From: UMGS1532 sp045542355
GTDB lineage: Bacteria > Bacillota > Clostridia > Oscillospirales > Acutalibacteraceae
Assembly (NCBI GenBank): GCA_045542355.1
Contig: JAZQKX010000020.1
Location: 10,423 to 74,422 of the forward strand
Reading direction: 5' to 3'
DNA: 64,000 nucleotides
The notes below the pieces were generated by a model, which did no database searches, was not told the origin of the DNA, and worked only from the letters and a program-made list of their open reading frames with translations. The translations under genes were made by a program, and so were the position numbers. This document shows, in pieces, positions 43,602-53,125 of the stretch; within the stretch, counting starts at the first letter, position 1; each line of letters begins with the position of its first letter.

Positions 43602-44636
43602 CTACAATTTTCTACCTTTATTTATTTTTTGATTAGCAAAAATTATGGTGCACATTATAAATATTATGGTTACCGCCGCTGTAAATACGTTTCCCTCACT
43701 CGCCGTTGGATTAAATGCTTTGATAGAATTTGATACAGATAAATACTGTGGGAATATCTTTAAAAGTATGTAGGTAAACAATGCGGTCAAAGCACCCTGT
43801 AGAGTTTTCCAAAGAAAAATCTTTGGATATGACGGCAATATATCCTTGGCTGCCGACATTGCTTGTAGATGCACACTTATTCCCCCAAACCCCACAAGAA
43901 AGGCAACAAAATAGATGGAATAATTTTGCGCCGCAGTAACCGTTCCTGCTGTGACTTCCAAAAGACATCCAATAAATTTAAGAGATTTCGCCTTAGAAAT
44001 CACCTCAATTATTGCTGATGACACAAGCACCCAACCGCAAACCGCCGCCATGTTTTTAACCGAAACATTTACCGCTCTGATAAATGTTCCGATATAATCA
44101 ACTTCGCCGTTTGTAACAAGTGTAGAAGGGAGAGTGCTTGTTTTCGTGTTTAGTATTCTTGCTGATATTATTGCGGAGAAAAGTGACGATATTAAAATTA
44201 TTGTTCCGATTTCGTGGCTGTTATAAAGCTTGTTGCCGATAATTCCTATAACAAAAGCGGGACCTGCATTAATGCAATAGCAAAGCATTTTTTGTGCGCT
44301 TTCTCTGTTGATTTTACGGCTAAGATACAGCTCGTTTATCAGCGCTCCGCCAACCGGATATCCGCTTACCAGCGAAAGCAGAGTTATAGCGCCAATCTCT
44401 CCCTTAGTGCCAAATATTATTAATGAAATGAAATCCACTATTTTATTATTTTTGAGAAGTTCAGCGCTTACCATAAATATACAAATAATAGTAAATATAA
44501 ATAGGGAAGGTATAACTGAATCTGAGCACAGTGCCATTCCTTTTTTTATTCCTTCCGCTATTTCCTTGTTATTATACATTGTACCTGCCGCAGCCAACAC
44601 GACTAAAACAGTGAGCTCGTATTTTAATTTATTCAT
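43602..44636 (-). CDS. YlbJ-like sporulation/nucleoside-recognition membrane protein
   Basis: A 344-residue polytopic protein of the Gate (nucleoside recognition) family. It has about 8 hydrophobic segments; VIPSLFIFTIICIFMVS, VSGYPVGGALINELY and CYCINAGPAFVIGIIG match YlbJ. In Bacillus YlbJ is sigma-E controlled and needed for heat-resistant spores. It is divergent from yqfC-yqfD, two further sigma-E-type genes, so the intergenic region may hold paired mother-cell promoters; I could not identify them convincingly. Confidence 0.85.
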   Translation of the reverse strand: MNKLKYELTVLVVLAAAGTMYNNKEIAEGIKKGMALCSDSVIPSLFIFTIICIFMVSAELLKNNKIVDFISLIIFGTKGEIGAITLLSLVSGYPVGGALINELYLSRKINRESAQKMLCYCINAGPAFVIGIIGNKLYNSHEIGTIILISSLFSAIISARILNTKTSTLPSTLVTNGEVDYIGTFIRAVNVSVKNMAAVCGWVLVSSAIIEVISKAKSLKFIGCLLEVTAGTVTAAQNYSIYFVAFLVGFGGISVHLQAMSAAKDILPSYPKIFLWKTLQGALTALFTYILLKIFPQYLSVSNSIKAFNPTASEGNVFTAAVTIIFIMCTIIFANQKINKGRKL

Positions 44637-44706
44637 ATAACTTATTCACCCCACTATGTATATGAGGAAAAAACCTTTTATATAATTGTAAAAGAGGTGA
44701 GAATGA

Positions 44707-45009
44707 GTGAAAAAGAAGAAAAAGCTCAGCGTTTTGAAAAGAGCGCAAAATATAAAAGTTAATTTTAAAAGTATGCTTACTGATGTGCAGGAATCCAGTA
44801 TCAAAGGTTGCAAGATAGATTTGCATTTTAATAAAGAAGCAATAGTAGACGGATGTAAGGCTGTGTCGGATTACGGCGACAACCGCATTACCCTCAATGT
44901 GGACGGTGGTTTGATAGTCTTCGAGGGGAATAATCTGTCGTTATACTCTTTTGATTCGGGGTGCGCTATTGTAAGAGGTTGTTTTACAAGCATCAATTTC
45001 AATACATGA
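44707..45009 (+). CDS. yqfC: YabP/YqfC family sporulation protein
   Basis: A 100-residue protein with a lysine-rich start and a beta-rich core: LHFNKEAIVDGCKAVSDYGD, NRITLNVDGGLIVFEG, then NLSLYSFDSGCAIVRGCF. These fit the YabP/YqfC family of spore-coat or mother-cell proteins. The start is GTG with GAGGTGAG upstream; the ATG four bases earlier opens a different short frame. It is followed by yqfD. Confidence 0.88.
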   Translation: MKKKKKLSVLKRAQNIKVNFKSMLTDVQESSIKGCKIDLHFNKEAIVDGCKAVSDYGDNRITLNVDGGLIVFEGNNLSLYSFDSGCAIVRGCFTSINFNT

Positions 45010-45018
45010 GGTGGGTAA

Positions 45019-46194
45019 ATGATTGTTTACATATACCGTTTTTTATGCGGTTATATAAAGATAAGGATATACGGTGATTTTCCTGAGCGTTTCTTGAACA
45101 TTTGCGCTTTTAACCATATTCAGTTATGGAATATCAGAAGAAAAAGAGACAGTATATTTGCCAATGTTTCTGTTAAGGATTATAAAAGAATAAGAAGAGT
45201 AAAGAAAAACAAGAGCTTACATGTAAAGCTTATAGCCAAGCGTGGCATTTATTTTACTTTCAAGCCATACCTTGTACGTAAAGGAATTGCAGTGGGAATA
45301 GCTCTTTATTTTGTAGTCATGTGCTTACTCTCCCAATTCATTTGGAATATAGAGGTTGTTGGGAATAAAAATTTGAGTCGAGAAGAGGTTTTGAAATACT
45401 GCGAGAAAATTGGAATTAAAGAGGGAATATACAGTGGTTCTATTGACACGAATTCCGCAAGGCTTAAATTACTCATGGAAAACGACAAGCTTAGCTGGGG
45501 GTCATTCATCATCGAGGGCTCACATCTGACGGTTAATATTTCAGAAGCCAAGACGGTTGATGAGAAAGAAACCGAACCCGCTAATCTTATTGCAACCAAA
45601 GACGGAGTAATCGAAAAGGTAACTGTAAGTAGTGGAAAGGCGGTTGTAAAAACCAATCAAGCGGTTTTAAAAGGAGATTTATTGGCAACAGGCGTTTTGG
45701 AATATTCCAATGGTAGAACACATTTTGTAAGATGCGACGGTGTAGTATTGGCAAGAACAGAGAAGACTATTGTGTGCGAAACCCCATTTACCGTTCGAGA
45801 AACTACCGAAACAGGCAGAATAGAGAAAAGGAAGATACTTACCTTTTTCGGGGTAGATATCCCATTAAGCATAACCCCTATTAATTTTGACTATACCAAA
45901 TCTGAATCGAAAGATATCATAACAAACGGCTCGTCTTATTCACCTGTGTATATCACCACTGTGAAATACAGAGAGAAAAGTACCGAGTTAGTCACTATGT
46001 CCAGAATGGATGCAATAAAATATGCAGAAAAACAGATAGCAGAATTAGAAAAAAGTGAAATGAAAGATGCGGAAATACTTTCAAGCGAGGATAGTGTCGA
46101 GTTAAAAAACGAAAGATTGACCCTCACACGAAAATATCAATGTATTGAAAACATCGCGGTACAGGAAAAAATTAAAATTAATAATGTAAATTGA
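45019..46194 (+). CDS. yqfD: Sporulation protein YqfD
   Basis: A 391-residue membrane protein. The N-terminal YIKIRIYGDFPERFLNIC and RKRDSIFANVSVKDYKRIR are typical. One transmembrane helix (about 92-112) leads to a large external domain, beginning VVGNKNLSREEVLKYCEKIGI, which resembles a POTRA-like fold. YqfD is made in the mother cell during sporulation; its biochemical role is unknown. Its stop codon overlaps the promoter of phoH. Confidence 0.92.
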   Translation: MIVYIYRFLCGYIKIRIYGDFPERFLNICAFNHIQLWNIRRKRDSIFANVSVKDYKRIRRVKKNKSLHVKLIAKRGIYFTFKPYLVRKGIAVGIALYFVVMCLLSQFIWNIEVVGNKNLSREEVLKYCEKIGIKEGIYSGSIDTNSARLKLLMENDKLSWGSFIIEGSHLTVNISEAKTVDEKETEPANLIATKDGVIEKVTVSSGKAVVKTNQAVLKGDLLATGVLEYSNGRTHFVRCDGVVLARTEKTIVCETPFTVRETTETGRIEKRKILTFFGVDIPLSITPINFDYTKSESKDIITNGSSYSPVYITTVKYREKSTELVTMSRMDAIKYAEKQIAELEKSEMKDAEILSSEDSVELKNERLTLTRKYQCIENIAVQEKIKINNVN

Positions 46195-46219
46195 CAAAAT
46201 TTGTGCTATAATATAGAAT
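46191..46219 (+). promoter_or_regulatory. Predicted promoter of phoH-ybeY-era
   Basis: A perfect TTGACA (46191-46196), overlapping the yqfD stop, a 17-base spacer and TAGAAT (46214-46219). This would give phoH and downstream housekeeping genes vegetative expression apart from the sporulation genes. Confidence 0.8.
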
Positions 46220-46256
46220 AGAACTTGGTAGGATAGTATTTATCGGAGTGATTTAT

Positions 46257-47231
46257 TTGGCAGAACGCATTGTTAATATCGATGATGTAAACTATATATC
46301 TGAGCTGTTCGGCAGCTATGACGAAAATGCCAGAATTCTTGAAAAAGAATATGGTGTAGTTCTCACTTCTCATAACGACCGCGTTAAAATAAGCGGTGAT
46401 GAGGATGATGTTGAATTAGCTTCAAAGGCTATCGATGCCCTCACTGTGCTTATGAAAAAAGGTGAGAGTATTGGTGAACAGAATATAAGATATGTGGTGT
46501 CCTTGGTTGCAGACGGCGACTCCGAAAAAATCTGCAATCTTACCGATGATGACTGTATCTGCATTTCTTCAAGAGGCAGACCTATAAAGCCCAAAACCTT
46601 GGGTCAGAAGAGGTATATCGAATCCATCAGAGATAATACCGTCACCATTTCTGTTGGCCCCGCAGGTACTGGTAAGACCTATCTTGCAGTAGCAATGGCT
46701 GTTACCGCTTTCCGTGCTAAACAGGTTAACAGAATTATTCTAACAAGACCCGCCGTAGAAGCAGGTGAGAAGCTGGGCTTTCTTCCGGGTGACCTACAGC
46801 AGAAGGTTGACCCGTATTTAAGACCGTTGTACGACGCGCTTTTTGACATGCTTGGCGCAGAAAACTTCCAACGCTGTCAGGAAAGAGGAGATATCGAGGT
46901 TGCACCTTTGGCTTACATGAGAGGCAGAACATTGGACGATAGCTTTATTATTCTCGACGAGGCGCAGAACACAACCTCTGAGCAAATGAAGATGTTTTTA
47001 ACAAGGCTCGGTATGAACTCCAAGGCGGTTGTAACAGGTGATATCACCCAGATTGACCTCCCCGACGGCAAAAAATCGGGACTGAAAGAGGTAGTGCATG
47101 TGCTCAAAGATGTTGAGGGTGTAGCTACTGTTAAATTCAGTGATAAAGATGTGGTAAGGCACAGACTAGTGCAGGACATAATCCGTGCTTATGAAAAGTA
47201 CGGTGAAAGCAAAAGGAGAAAACATGAGTAA
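46257..47231 (+). CDS. phoH: PhoH family P-loop ATPase
   Basis: A 324-residue PhoH/PhoL-type NTPase, linked to RNA metabolism together with YbeY. An N-terminal KH-like region (about 1-110) precedes the helicase-like ATPase, with Walker A VGPAGTGKTYLAVAMA, TRPAVEAGEKLGFLPG, Walker B FIILDEAQNTT and VTGDITQIDLP. I set the start at the TTG at 46257, with GGAGTGA six bases upstream, over the GTG at 46248 that overlaps that site. It overlaps ybeY by 8 bases. Confidence 0.93.
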   Translation: MAERIVNIDDVNYISELFGSYDENARILEKEYGVVLTSHNDRVKISGDEDDVELASKAIDALTVLMKKGESIGEQNIRYVVSLVADGDSEKICNLTDDDCICISSRGRPIKPKTLGQKRYIESIRDNTVTISVGPAGTGKTYLAVAMAVTAFRAKQVNRIILTRPAVEAGEKLGFLPGDLQQKVDPYLRPLYDALFDMLGAENFQRCQERGDIEVAPLAYMRGRTLDDSFIILDEAQNTTSEQMKMFLTRLGMNSKAVVTGDITQIDLPDGKKSGLKEVVHVLKDVEGVATVKFSDKDVVRHRLVQDIIRAYEKYGESKRRKHE

Positions 47232-47718
47232 TTTAAAGGTTGTTTTTTATGATAAGCAGAAGAACGTTAAACTTCCATCAGGAATTCGCATGCTTTTGCG
47301 CCGAGCTTGTAGCGCCGCCTTGGAATATGAGGAATTCCCTCATAAAGCCGAGGTTAATGTCTCTTTTGTAGACGACGAACAGATTCATGAGTTAAACTTG
47401 AATTTTCGAAATATAGATAAATCAACCGATGTTTTGTCCTTTCCTTTAGGGGAAAACGACGAATATGATACCAACCCCGAAACAGGCCTTAAAATGCTGG
47501 GTGATATTGTGATTTCGGTTGAACACGCTGTGGCACAAGCAGAGGAATTTGGCCACACTTTAAACCGCGAAATGGCATTTTTAACTGTTCATTCCATGCT
47601 TCACCTTTTGGGTCACGACCATGTTAACGGCGGGATTGAGGCCATGAGAATGAGAGAACATGAGGAAGCAATTTTAACAAAGCTTGGAGTGTCTCGTGAC
47701 CTTAGCTTTGTAGATTAG
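47224..47718 (+). CDS. ybeY: Endoribonuclease YbeY (rRNA maturation factor)
   Basis: A zinc-dependent endoribonuclease for 16S rRNA 3'-end maturation and 70S quality control. The metal motif H-x3-H-x5-H is present in HSMLHLLGHDH, and NFRNIDKSTDVLSFPL is the other family signature. The start is the ATG at 47224 with AAAGGAG before it (164 aa); an earlier in-frame ATG inside phoH is not used. Translation is coupled to phoH, its usual partner. Confidence 0.94.
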   Translation: MSNLKVVFYDKQKNVKLPSGIRMLLRRACSAALEYEEFPHKAEVNVSFVDDEQIHELNLNFRNIDKSTDVLSFPLGENDEYDTNPETGLKMLGDIVISVEHAVAQAEEFGHTLNREMAFLTVHSMLHLLGHDHVNGGIEAMRMREHEEAILTKLGVSRDLSFVD

Positions 47719-47729
47719 GATACATAATT

Positions 47730-48659
47730 ATGAGTGAAACAAAATCAGCATTTATTGCAATAGTCGGCCGTCCAAATGTTGGAAAATCCTCTTTGCTCAA
47801 TACCTTTTTGCCATATAAGGTTGCGGCGGTATCGGACAAGCCACAAACCACAAGAACGAGAATAATGGGTGTACACACAGATGGAAACAGTCAGCTGGTG
47901 TTTATCGACACTCCTGGTTTCCATAAGCCACGCAACAAGTTAGGCGAAAGCATGATAATGGCGGTGAATTCGGGTTTTTCCGATGTGGATGCTGTGCTCA
48001 TGGTGGTGGACGCCTGTCCTAAATTCAAGTTTAACCCCGAAAATCTCCCTCCTGCTGAGCAGGAATTAATAGCCACAATAAGCAAACGTAAGCTTCCGTC
48101 AATTTTAGTTATCAATAAAATCGACCTGCTAAAAAACAAGGAAGACCTTTTGGAAATGATAACTGCATACACAAGATTGTATAACTTTGATGCGGTTGTT
48201 CCTGTTTCTGCTTTGCAGAAAAATGGTATAGACGACCTGCTGAGTGAGGCGTATAAGTTTACCAAAGAATCGGTGCATTTTTTCGATGAAGATACTGTCA
48301 CTGACCAGCCTGATAGGGTCATGGTTTCGGAAATTATAAGAGAAAAGCTCTTAAGGCTGTTAGATAAAGAAATCCCCCACGGAATTGCGGTTGAGCTTGA
48401 GCAATTTTTTGAGCGTGACAATAAAGCAGGTGAGCCCATAATTGAGGTTAATGCTGTTATATATTGCGAAAAACAGAGTCATAAAGGAGTCATAATCGGT
48501 AAGGGTGGAGCAATGCTTAAAAAGATTGGCTCACTTTCACGTGCAGATATTGAGGAATTTTTCGGTTGTAAATGCTCCTTAAAGCTTTGGGTAAAGGTCA
48601 AGGAGGGTTGGCGTAATAATCCCGCGTCAATTCGCAACTTTGGTCTTGATTTAAAATAA
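47730..48659 (+). CDS. era: GTPase Era
   Basis: Ribosome-assembly GTPase that binds the 3' end of 16S rRNA. G1 is GRPNVGKSS (about 10-18), the switch has TTRTRIMGV, G3 is DTPGFH, G4 is NKID, and G5 is VSALQKNG. The C-terminal KH domain (about 205-300) shows GVIIGKGGAMLKKIG. The length of 309 aa is normal. In many relatives a PgpH-type HD phosphohydrolase, dgkA and cdd lie between phoH/ybeY and era; here they are absent. Confidence 0.97.
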   Translation: MSETKSAFIAIVGRPNVGKSSLLNTFLPYKVAAVSDKPQTTRTRIMGVHTDGNSQLVFIDTPGFHKPRNKLGESMIMAVNSGFSDVDAVLMVVDACPKFKFNPENLPPAEQELIATISKRKLPSILVINKIDLLKNKEDLLEMITAYTRLYNFDAVVPVSALQKNGIDDLLSEAYKFTKESVHFFDEDTVTDQPDRVMVSEIIREKLLRLLDKEIPHGIAVELEQFFERDNKAGEPIIEVNAVIYCEKQSHKGVIIGKGGAMLKKIGSLSRADIEEFFGCKCSLKLWVKVKEGWRNNPASIRNFGLDLK

Positions 48660-48735
48660 TATATCCTTTTATTACCTCTTATATTAATTCATTGCGGTGA
48701 AAAACTTGTAATGTATTAAATCGGGAGGTAATTTT

Positions 48736-48882
48736 ATGGAATCACAGGAAGCTTGGACTAAATTTTATAACACAGGTAATGTTGTAGATTACCTCAGCTA
48801 TATTGATACTGTAAGGATGGAGGCGAGTGAGCTTGAACAAAACCGTGAGCGGAATAGTGATTCGGGAGACGGGCTATCGTGA
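48736..48882 (+). CDS. yqzL: YqzL-like small protein
   Basis: A 48-residue protein in the gap between era and recO. GGGAGG lies seven bases before the ATG. Residues 5-22, EAWTKFYNTGNVVDYLSY, resemble the Bacillus YqzL pattern (W-x-x-F-x-x-TG-x-x-x-x-YL), and Bacillus yqzL has exactly this place between era and recO. The C-terminal half overlaps recO in another frame (48833-48882), so the two are translationally coupled. Function is unknown. Confidence 0.7.
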   Translation: MESQEAWTKFYNTGNVVDYLSYIDTVRMEASELEQNRERNSDSGDGLS

Positions 48883-49576
48883 AAGCGACCGCCTGATAAA
48901 AATTCTCACTTCAGATGGATTAATTACAGCTTACGCTAAAGCCGCAAGTAATATTAAGAGCAAAAAGTTTTCCTCCACTGCTCAGTTCTGCTATTCTGAC
49001 TTTCTGCTCTATCAGGGCAAGGATATGTACATAGTTACAGAAGCATCAGAAAAAGAAGTGTTTTTTGAGTTGAGGCAGGATGTGGAAAAACTAGCTCTCG
49101 CTCTGTATTTTTGTGAACTGCTGGAAAATGTGATACCTGAAACTACCGACACCGAGGAGATATTAAGACTTATGCTTAATTCTCTCCATTTTCTCTGCAA
49201 GGGTGACAAGGAAATTGATTTAATTAAATCCGTCTTTGAAATGAGATTAATGTGCCAGATAGGCTTTATGCCCAGCATTGCAGAGTGTATAGATTGCGGA
49301 GATAATAATGATGTGATGTATTTTGATATACATTCATCGGCACTTTATTGCGAAGATTGTGTCGGAGAAAGAAAGAGTCATGCAATTCCTGTGTCAGGGT
49401 CCGAAATACAAGTGCTAAAGCACATAGTTCATTCGCCATTTTCGGGGATATTTAGCTTTACCGCTTCTCGTGAAACCTTGCTGAGAGTCTCCCGAATTAC
49501 CGAGAAATATACCGAGCTAAGAGCCGAGAGACATTTTAACACACTGCATTATTTCAAATCAATCAAGATTGATTGA
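48833..49576 (+). CDS. recO: DNA repair protein RecO
   Basis: Loads RecA onto SSB-coated single strands with RecR. The N-terminal OB-fold begins VSGIVIRETGYRESDRLIKILT; a C-terminal zinc site is visible as CIDCG and later CEDC. I choose the TTG at 48833 (247 aa), nine bases after GGAGG, over the GTG at 48827, which is only three bases from it. The gene overlaps the yqzL-like frame. Confidence 0.92.
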   Translation: MNKTVSGIVIRETGYRESDRLIKILTSDGLITAYAKAASNIKSKKFSSTAQFCYSDFLLYQGKDMYIVTEASEKEVFFELRQDVEKLALALYFCELLENVIPETTDTEEILRLMLNSLHFLCKGDKEIDLIKSVFEMRLMCQIGFMPSIAECIDCGDNNDVMYFDIHSSALYCEDCVGERKSHAIPVSGSEIQVLKHIVHSPFSGIFSFTASRETLLRVSRITEKYTELRAERHFNTLHYFKSIKID

Positions 49577-49586
49577 GGGTAATACT

Positions 49587-51983
49587 ATGAATGAATTACT
49601 TTTAGAAAAACAAATAAAGACATTAGAGCTTGATAAGATTTTAAATATCCTATCAGGCTATACATCTATACCCGATTCGGGAGAGATGTGCCGCAAAATC
49701 ATACCCTCGTTTCAATTTAATGAAGTGGAGCGTTTGCTAACCAACACCAGTGACGCTTACATGCTTATTGCCCGATTCGGCGCACCATCTTTCGGCGGTG
49801 CACGTAACTGCAATAATGCTCTGGCAAGAGCAGAAATGGGCGGTGTTCTTACCCCTGCTGAGCTCCTTTCTATAGCTGGTCTGCTTCATGTTGTTCGAAC
49901 GGTCAAGGACTGGAAAGAAAGATTCAGCAGTAATATTATAACCTCTCTTGATGGTTATTTTAACGGTCTTATAAGCAATAAATATTTCGAAGAAAAAATA
50001 TTTTCATCCATTGAGTCGGAGGATGAAATCAGCGATAATGCATCTCAAAAACTATCAGATATAAGAAGAAAAATTCGCAGCGCTTCCGCATCTGTGAGAG
50101 ATAAGCTTGAAAAAATTATAAAGTCCCAATCCAGTTCGAAATTTTTGCAGGACGCCATTGTAACTCAGCGTGACGGAAGATATGTCGTTCCCGTTAAGTC
50201 AGAGCATAGGGGAGAAATCCCTGGATTAATACATGACACCTCATCCTCTGGAGCCACGCTTTTTATCGAGCCCCTGGCTGTTGTTGAGGTGAATAACGAA
50301 CTTAGGGTTTTACGAAATAAAGAAAAAGAAGAAATCGAGCGCATATTAACCGAGCTTAGCGCTGAGGCGGCAGAGTTTTCCAGTAACATTCGAATTTCCT
50401 TTGAGGCTTTGGTCGAGCTGGATGTTATCTTTTCAAAGGCAAAATATGCATTCGATATCAAGGGCATAGTTCCCAAAATCAATAGCGAGGGTGTATGTAT
50501 GCTGAAAAATGCGAGACACCCACTTCTAAATAAATCTACCGTTGTTCCCATATCTGTTGATTTAGGTGTGGAGTTTGATACACTTATCATCACAGGTCCC
50601 AATACAGGCGGAAAAACTGTGTCTATCAAGACCATCGGTTTGCTAACAATCATGGCAATGTGCGGTCTTATGATATCTGCTGACGAGGGCTCAAAGATTT
50701 GTGTGTTCAGCAATGTTTTTGCCGATATCGGTGATGAGCAAAGTATTGAGCAGTCTCTTTCTACCTTTTCTTCTCACATGATGCGGATTGTTGAGATTCT
50801 GAGACTTGCCGATAACAGAAGTCTTGTGTTGCTTGACGAGTTGGGAGCAGGTACCGATCCTGTGGAGGGCGCCGCTCTGGCAAAGGCAATAATCAACGAA
50901 CTGATTAATAAAGGTGCAAAATCGGTTACCACCACCCACTATGCCGAGCTTAAATCTTTTGCTATAGATTCGTATAGGGTTGAAAATGCTTGTTGTGAAT
51001 TTGATGTATCCACCTTGAAACCTACCTATAAATTACTGATTGGTGTACCTGGTAGGTCAAATGCCTTTGCGATTTCCCAAAAGCTTGGAATCGGCGAGGA
51101 TATTATCGAAAATGCTAAGCGCATGGTTTCCAAGGAAAACCTCAGATTCGAGACGGTTGTGTCTTCATTGGAGGAGGCGCGTAAAACCGCAGAGCAGGAG
51201 AGGGAAGAAGCGGAACGCATCAGAAATGAGCTTCAGCGCCAGAAAGAATATAATGCGGGTATGCAGGAGAAATTCCGCAAAGAACGCGAGGAAATTTTGG
51301 ATAAAGCTCATGCGGAATCCAACCGTATTATCGAATATGCAAGGAACGAATCCAATCTTCTCTTGAATCAGCTTGAGGATATGAAAAAGAAGCTCAGCGC
51401 AGAGAATGCCAGAGAGACCATAGCAAACGCCAGAACTGCCGCAAAGCAATCCTTGAAAAATCTGGAAAACAAATCTGGCTATAACGACAGCTTCCACGAG
51501 GATTATGTATTACCCAGAGAGCTTAAGGTTGGCGATAATGTATTTGTCAAAGAGCTTGGTAATACCGCAACCGTAACGGCTGTTGGTATTAAAGGCGGTA
51601 AGGTTGAGGTAACAGCGGGACTTATGAAGCTTCGCGTTTCCATCAACAGTTTGAGACTTATTGAATCCGCCAATTCCGGAGAAAAGAGAAAACCCGCAAA
51701 ACGGAATGTCACGGGCTTAAAATCCAGAGCTGAACGTAAGCCCGAGAGTGAACTCGATTTGAGGGGTATGGCGGCTGACGAAGCAGTCATGGAGGTTGAA
51801 AGGTTTATAGACAATGCTCTTTTGTCAGGCATCGAGGTTGTTCGTATAATACATGGAAAGGGTACAGGCATATTGAGAAAGGCTGTACAGGATCAACTGA
51901 AGCGGAACAAGAGCGTCAGAACCTACAGGCTTGGAGTTTTCGGTGAGGGTGAAAGCGGAGTAACTATTGCAGAATTGAAATAA
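49587..51983 (+). CDS. mutS2: Endonuclease MutS2
   Basis: A MutS-family ATPase that limits recombination and, in Bacillus, splits collided ribosomes. Domain order in 798 aa: N-terminal lever region, ATPase with Walker A GPNTGGKTVS (about 337-346) and Walker B LVLLDELGAGTDP, a long coiled coil (about 515-630), a KOW-like segment (LKVGDNVFVKELGNTATV), and a C-terminal Smr domain (ELDLRGMAADEAVMEVERF, IIHGKGTGILRKAV). The start is the ATG at 49587 with GAGGG before it. It lacks the mismatch-recognition domain of MutS. Confidence 0.95.
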   Translation: MNELLLEKQIKTLELDKILNILSGYTSIPDSGEMCRKIIPSFQFNEVERLLTNTSDAYMLIARFGAPSFGGARNCNNALARAEMGGVLTPAELLSIAGLLHVVRTVKDWKERFSSNIITSLDGYFNGLISNKYFEEKIFSSIESEDEISDNASQKLSDIRRKIRSASASVRDKLEKIIKSQSSSKFLQDAIVTQRDGRYVVPVKSEHRGEIPGLIHDTSSSGATLFIEPLAVVEVNNELRVLRNKEKEEIERILTELSAEAAEFSSNIRISFEALVELDVIFSKAKYAFDIKGIVPKINSEGVCMLKNARHPLLNKSTVVPISVDLGVEFDTLIITGPNTGGKTVSIKTIGLLTIMAMCGLMISADEGSKICVFSNVFADIGDEQSIEQSLSTFSSHMMRIVEILRLADNRSLVLLDELGAGTDPVEGAALAKAIINELINKGAKSVTTTHYAELKSFAIDSYRVENACCEFDVSTLKPTYKLLIGVPGRSNAFAISQKLGIGEDIIENAKRMVSKENLRFETVVSSLEEARKTAEQEREEAERIRNELQRQKEYNAGMQEKFRKEREEILDKAHAESNRIIEYARNESNLLLNQLEDMKKKLSAENARETIANARTAAKQSLKNLENKSGYNDSFHEDYVLPRELKVGDNVFVKELGNTATVTAVGIKGGKVEVTAGLMKLRVSINSLRLIESANSGEKRKPAKRNVTGLKSRAERKPESELDLRGMAADEAVMEVERFIDNALLSGIEVVRIIHGKGTGILRKAVQDQLKRNKSVRTYRLGVFGEGESGVTIAELK

Positions 51984-51987
51984 ATTT

Positions 51988-52032
51988 AAGCGTTGGTATG
52001 CATTTGTATGTGTTATACCAACGCTTTTCTTT
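51988..52032 (+). terminator. Terminator after mutS2
   Basis: A 12-bp perfect stem AAGCGTTGGTAT/ATACCAACGCTT with a 15-base loop is followed by TTCTTTG. Confidence 0.8.
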
Positions 52033-52070
52033 GTGCATAATATATTTGAAATCTAAACGAGGAGTATATT

Positions 52071-53120
52071 ATGAACACAAAGCAAAAAGCCGCAACACTT
52101 ATAAATCTTGTCTTTTTTATAGTTTTTATTGTCGCTGTCTATCTTCTGCTGAAATATGCGATAGCGTATCTGATTCCGCTGATAGTCAGCTTTGCTTTTG
52201 TTTATATACTGCAAAAGCCTACAATAGCAATTTCAGAGAAGACCCAAATTCCAAAAAACATACTGACTCTTATATTTTTAATTCTTATATTATTTGCCGT
52301 AGGACTTTCCGTATATTTTTTATTTATTAAGCTTATAGATTTGTTTACCGACTTGCCCATCAGTGGAAATGGTCTGGAACTGGTTTTTTCACGTTTTTGC
52401 GGAATGGTGGACGGAATATCTAACGGTCTTCCCGACGGGTTGAAAAAATACACGTCGATTGATTCAAGAAGCATTATTAATGGTGTTTCTCAGTATATTT
52501 CGGATTTTGCGGTGGGCTTGGTTGAAAGCACGGTGAGGAAGCTTCCTTCGTTTATTTTCAGCGTGGTAATATCAGTAGTGTCATCATGCTTTTTGGCATT
52601 TGATTATGATAAAATAATAAATTTTGTAAAGCGACAGCTATCACCCGAGTCGGTTATGTTCGTTAAAAAACTTAAAAAGGTAGTAAATTATAGCTTGTTT
52701 AATCTTTTACGAGGATATTTTATTTTAATGTTGCTCACATTCCTTGAGATGCTTTTGGGTTTAAAATTTATTGGAATAGAGAATGCGGTAGCCATTTCAT
52801 TTTTGATAGCATTCGTTGATATGCTTCCTGTTTTCGGCACGGGCATAATACTTGTGCCTTGGAGTATATACGCTGTACTTTCGGGTGATGCGAGTAGGGG
52901 GGTATATCTAATGATCCTATATGCAGTTTGCGCCGTAGTCAGATATTTTGCAGAGCCAAAGATAATCGGCAAAAAGGTAGGAATGAGCCCATTTGTCTCA
53001 TTACTTGCCATGTTTATTGGATTAAGATTTCTCGGATTTGCCGGTTTATTGTTTTTACCTTTAATTACCTCGATTGTTCTTATTCTTAATAAAAACGGCT
53101 TGATAAAACTGTGGAAATAA
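52071..53120 (+). CDS. ytvI: Sporulation integral membrane protein YtvI (AI-2E family)
   Basis: A 349-residue polytopic protein of the AI-2E/UPF0118 family with about 8 hydrophobic segments. The second segment YAIAYLIPLIVSFAFVYILQ, the LRGYFILMLLTFLEML helix and the late AVVRYFAEPKIIGKKVGMSPF motif resemble YtvI rather than the transport-type paralogue at 25,733. In Bacillus ytvI is sigma-E dependent. Role in spores is unknown. GAGGAG precedes the ATG. Confidence 0.82.
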   Translation: MNTKQKAATLINLVFFIVFIVAVYLLLKYAIAYLIPLIVSFAFVYILQKPTIAISEKTQIPKNILTLIFLILILFAVGLSVYFLFIKLIDLFTDLPISGNGLELVFSRFCGMVDGISNGLPDGLKKYTSIDSRSIINGVSQYISDFAVGLVESTVRKLPSFIFSVVISVVSSCFLAFDYDKIINFVKRQLSPESVMFVKKLKKVVNYSLFNLLRGYFILMLLTFLEMLLGLKFIGIENAVAISFLIAFVDMLPVFGTGIILVPWSIYAVLSGDASRGVYLMILYAVCAVVRYFAEPKIIGKKVGMSPFVSLLAMFIGLRFLGFAGLLFLPLITSIVLILNKNGLIKLWK

Positions 53121-53125
53121 ATAAA

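Noticed and set aside
47891..48439. 182-codon minus-strand frame over era
   Set aside because: Serine-rich low-information translation opposite a clear GTPase gene; shadow frame.
50165..50713. 182-codon minus-strand frame over mutS2
   Set aside because: Antisense shadow without ribosome-binding site or motif.
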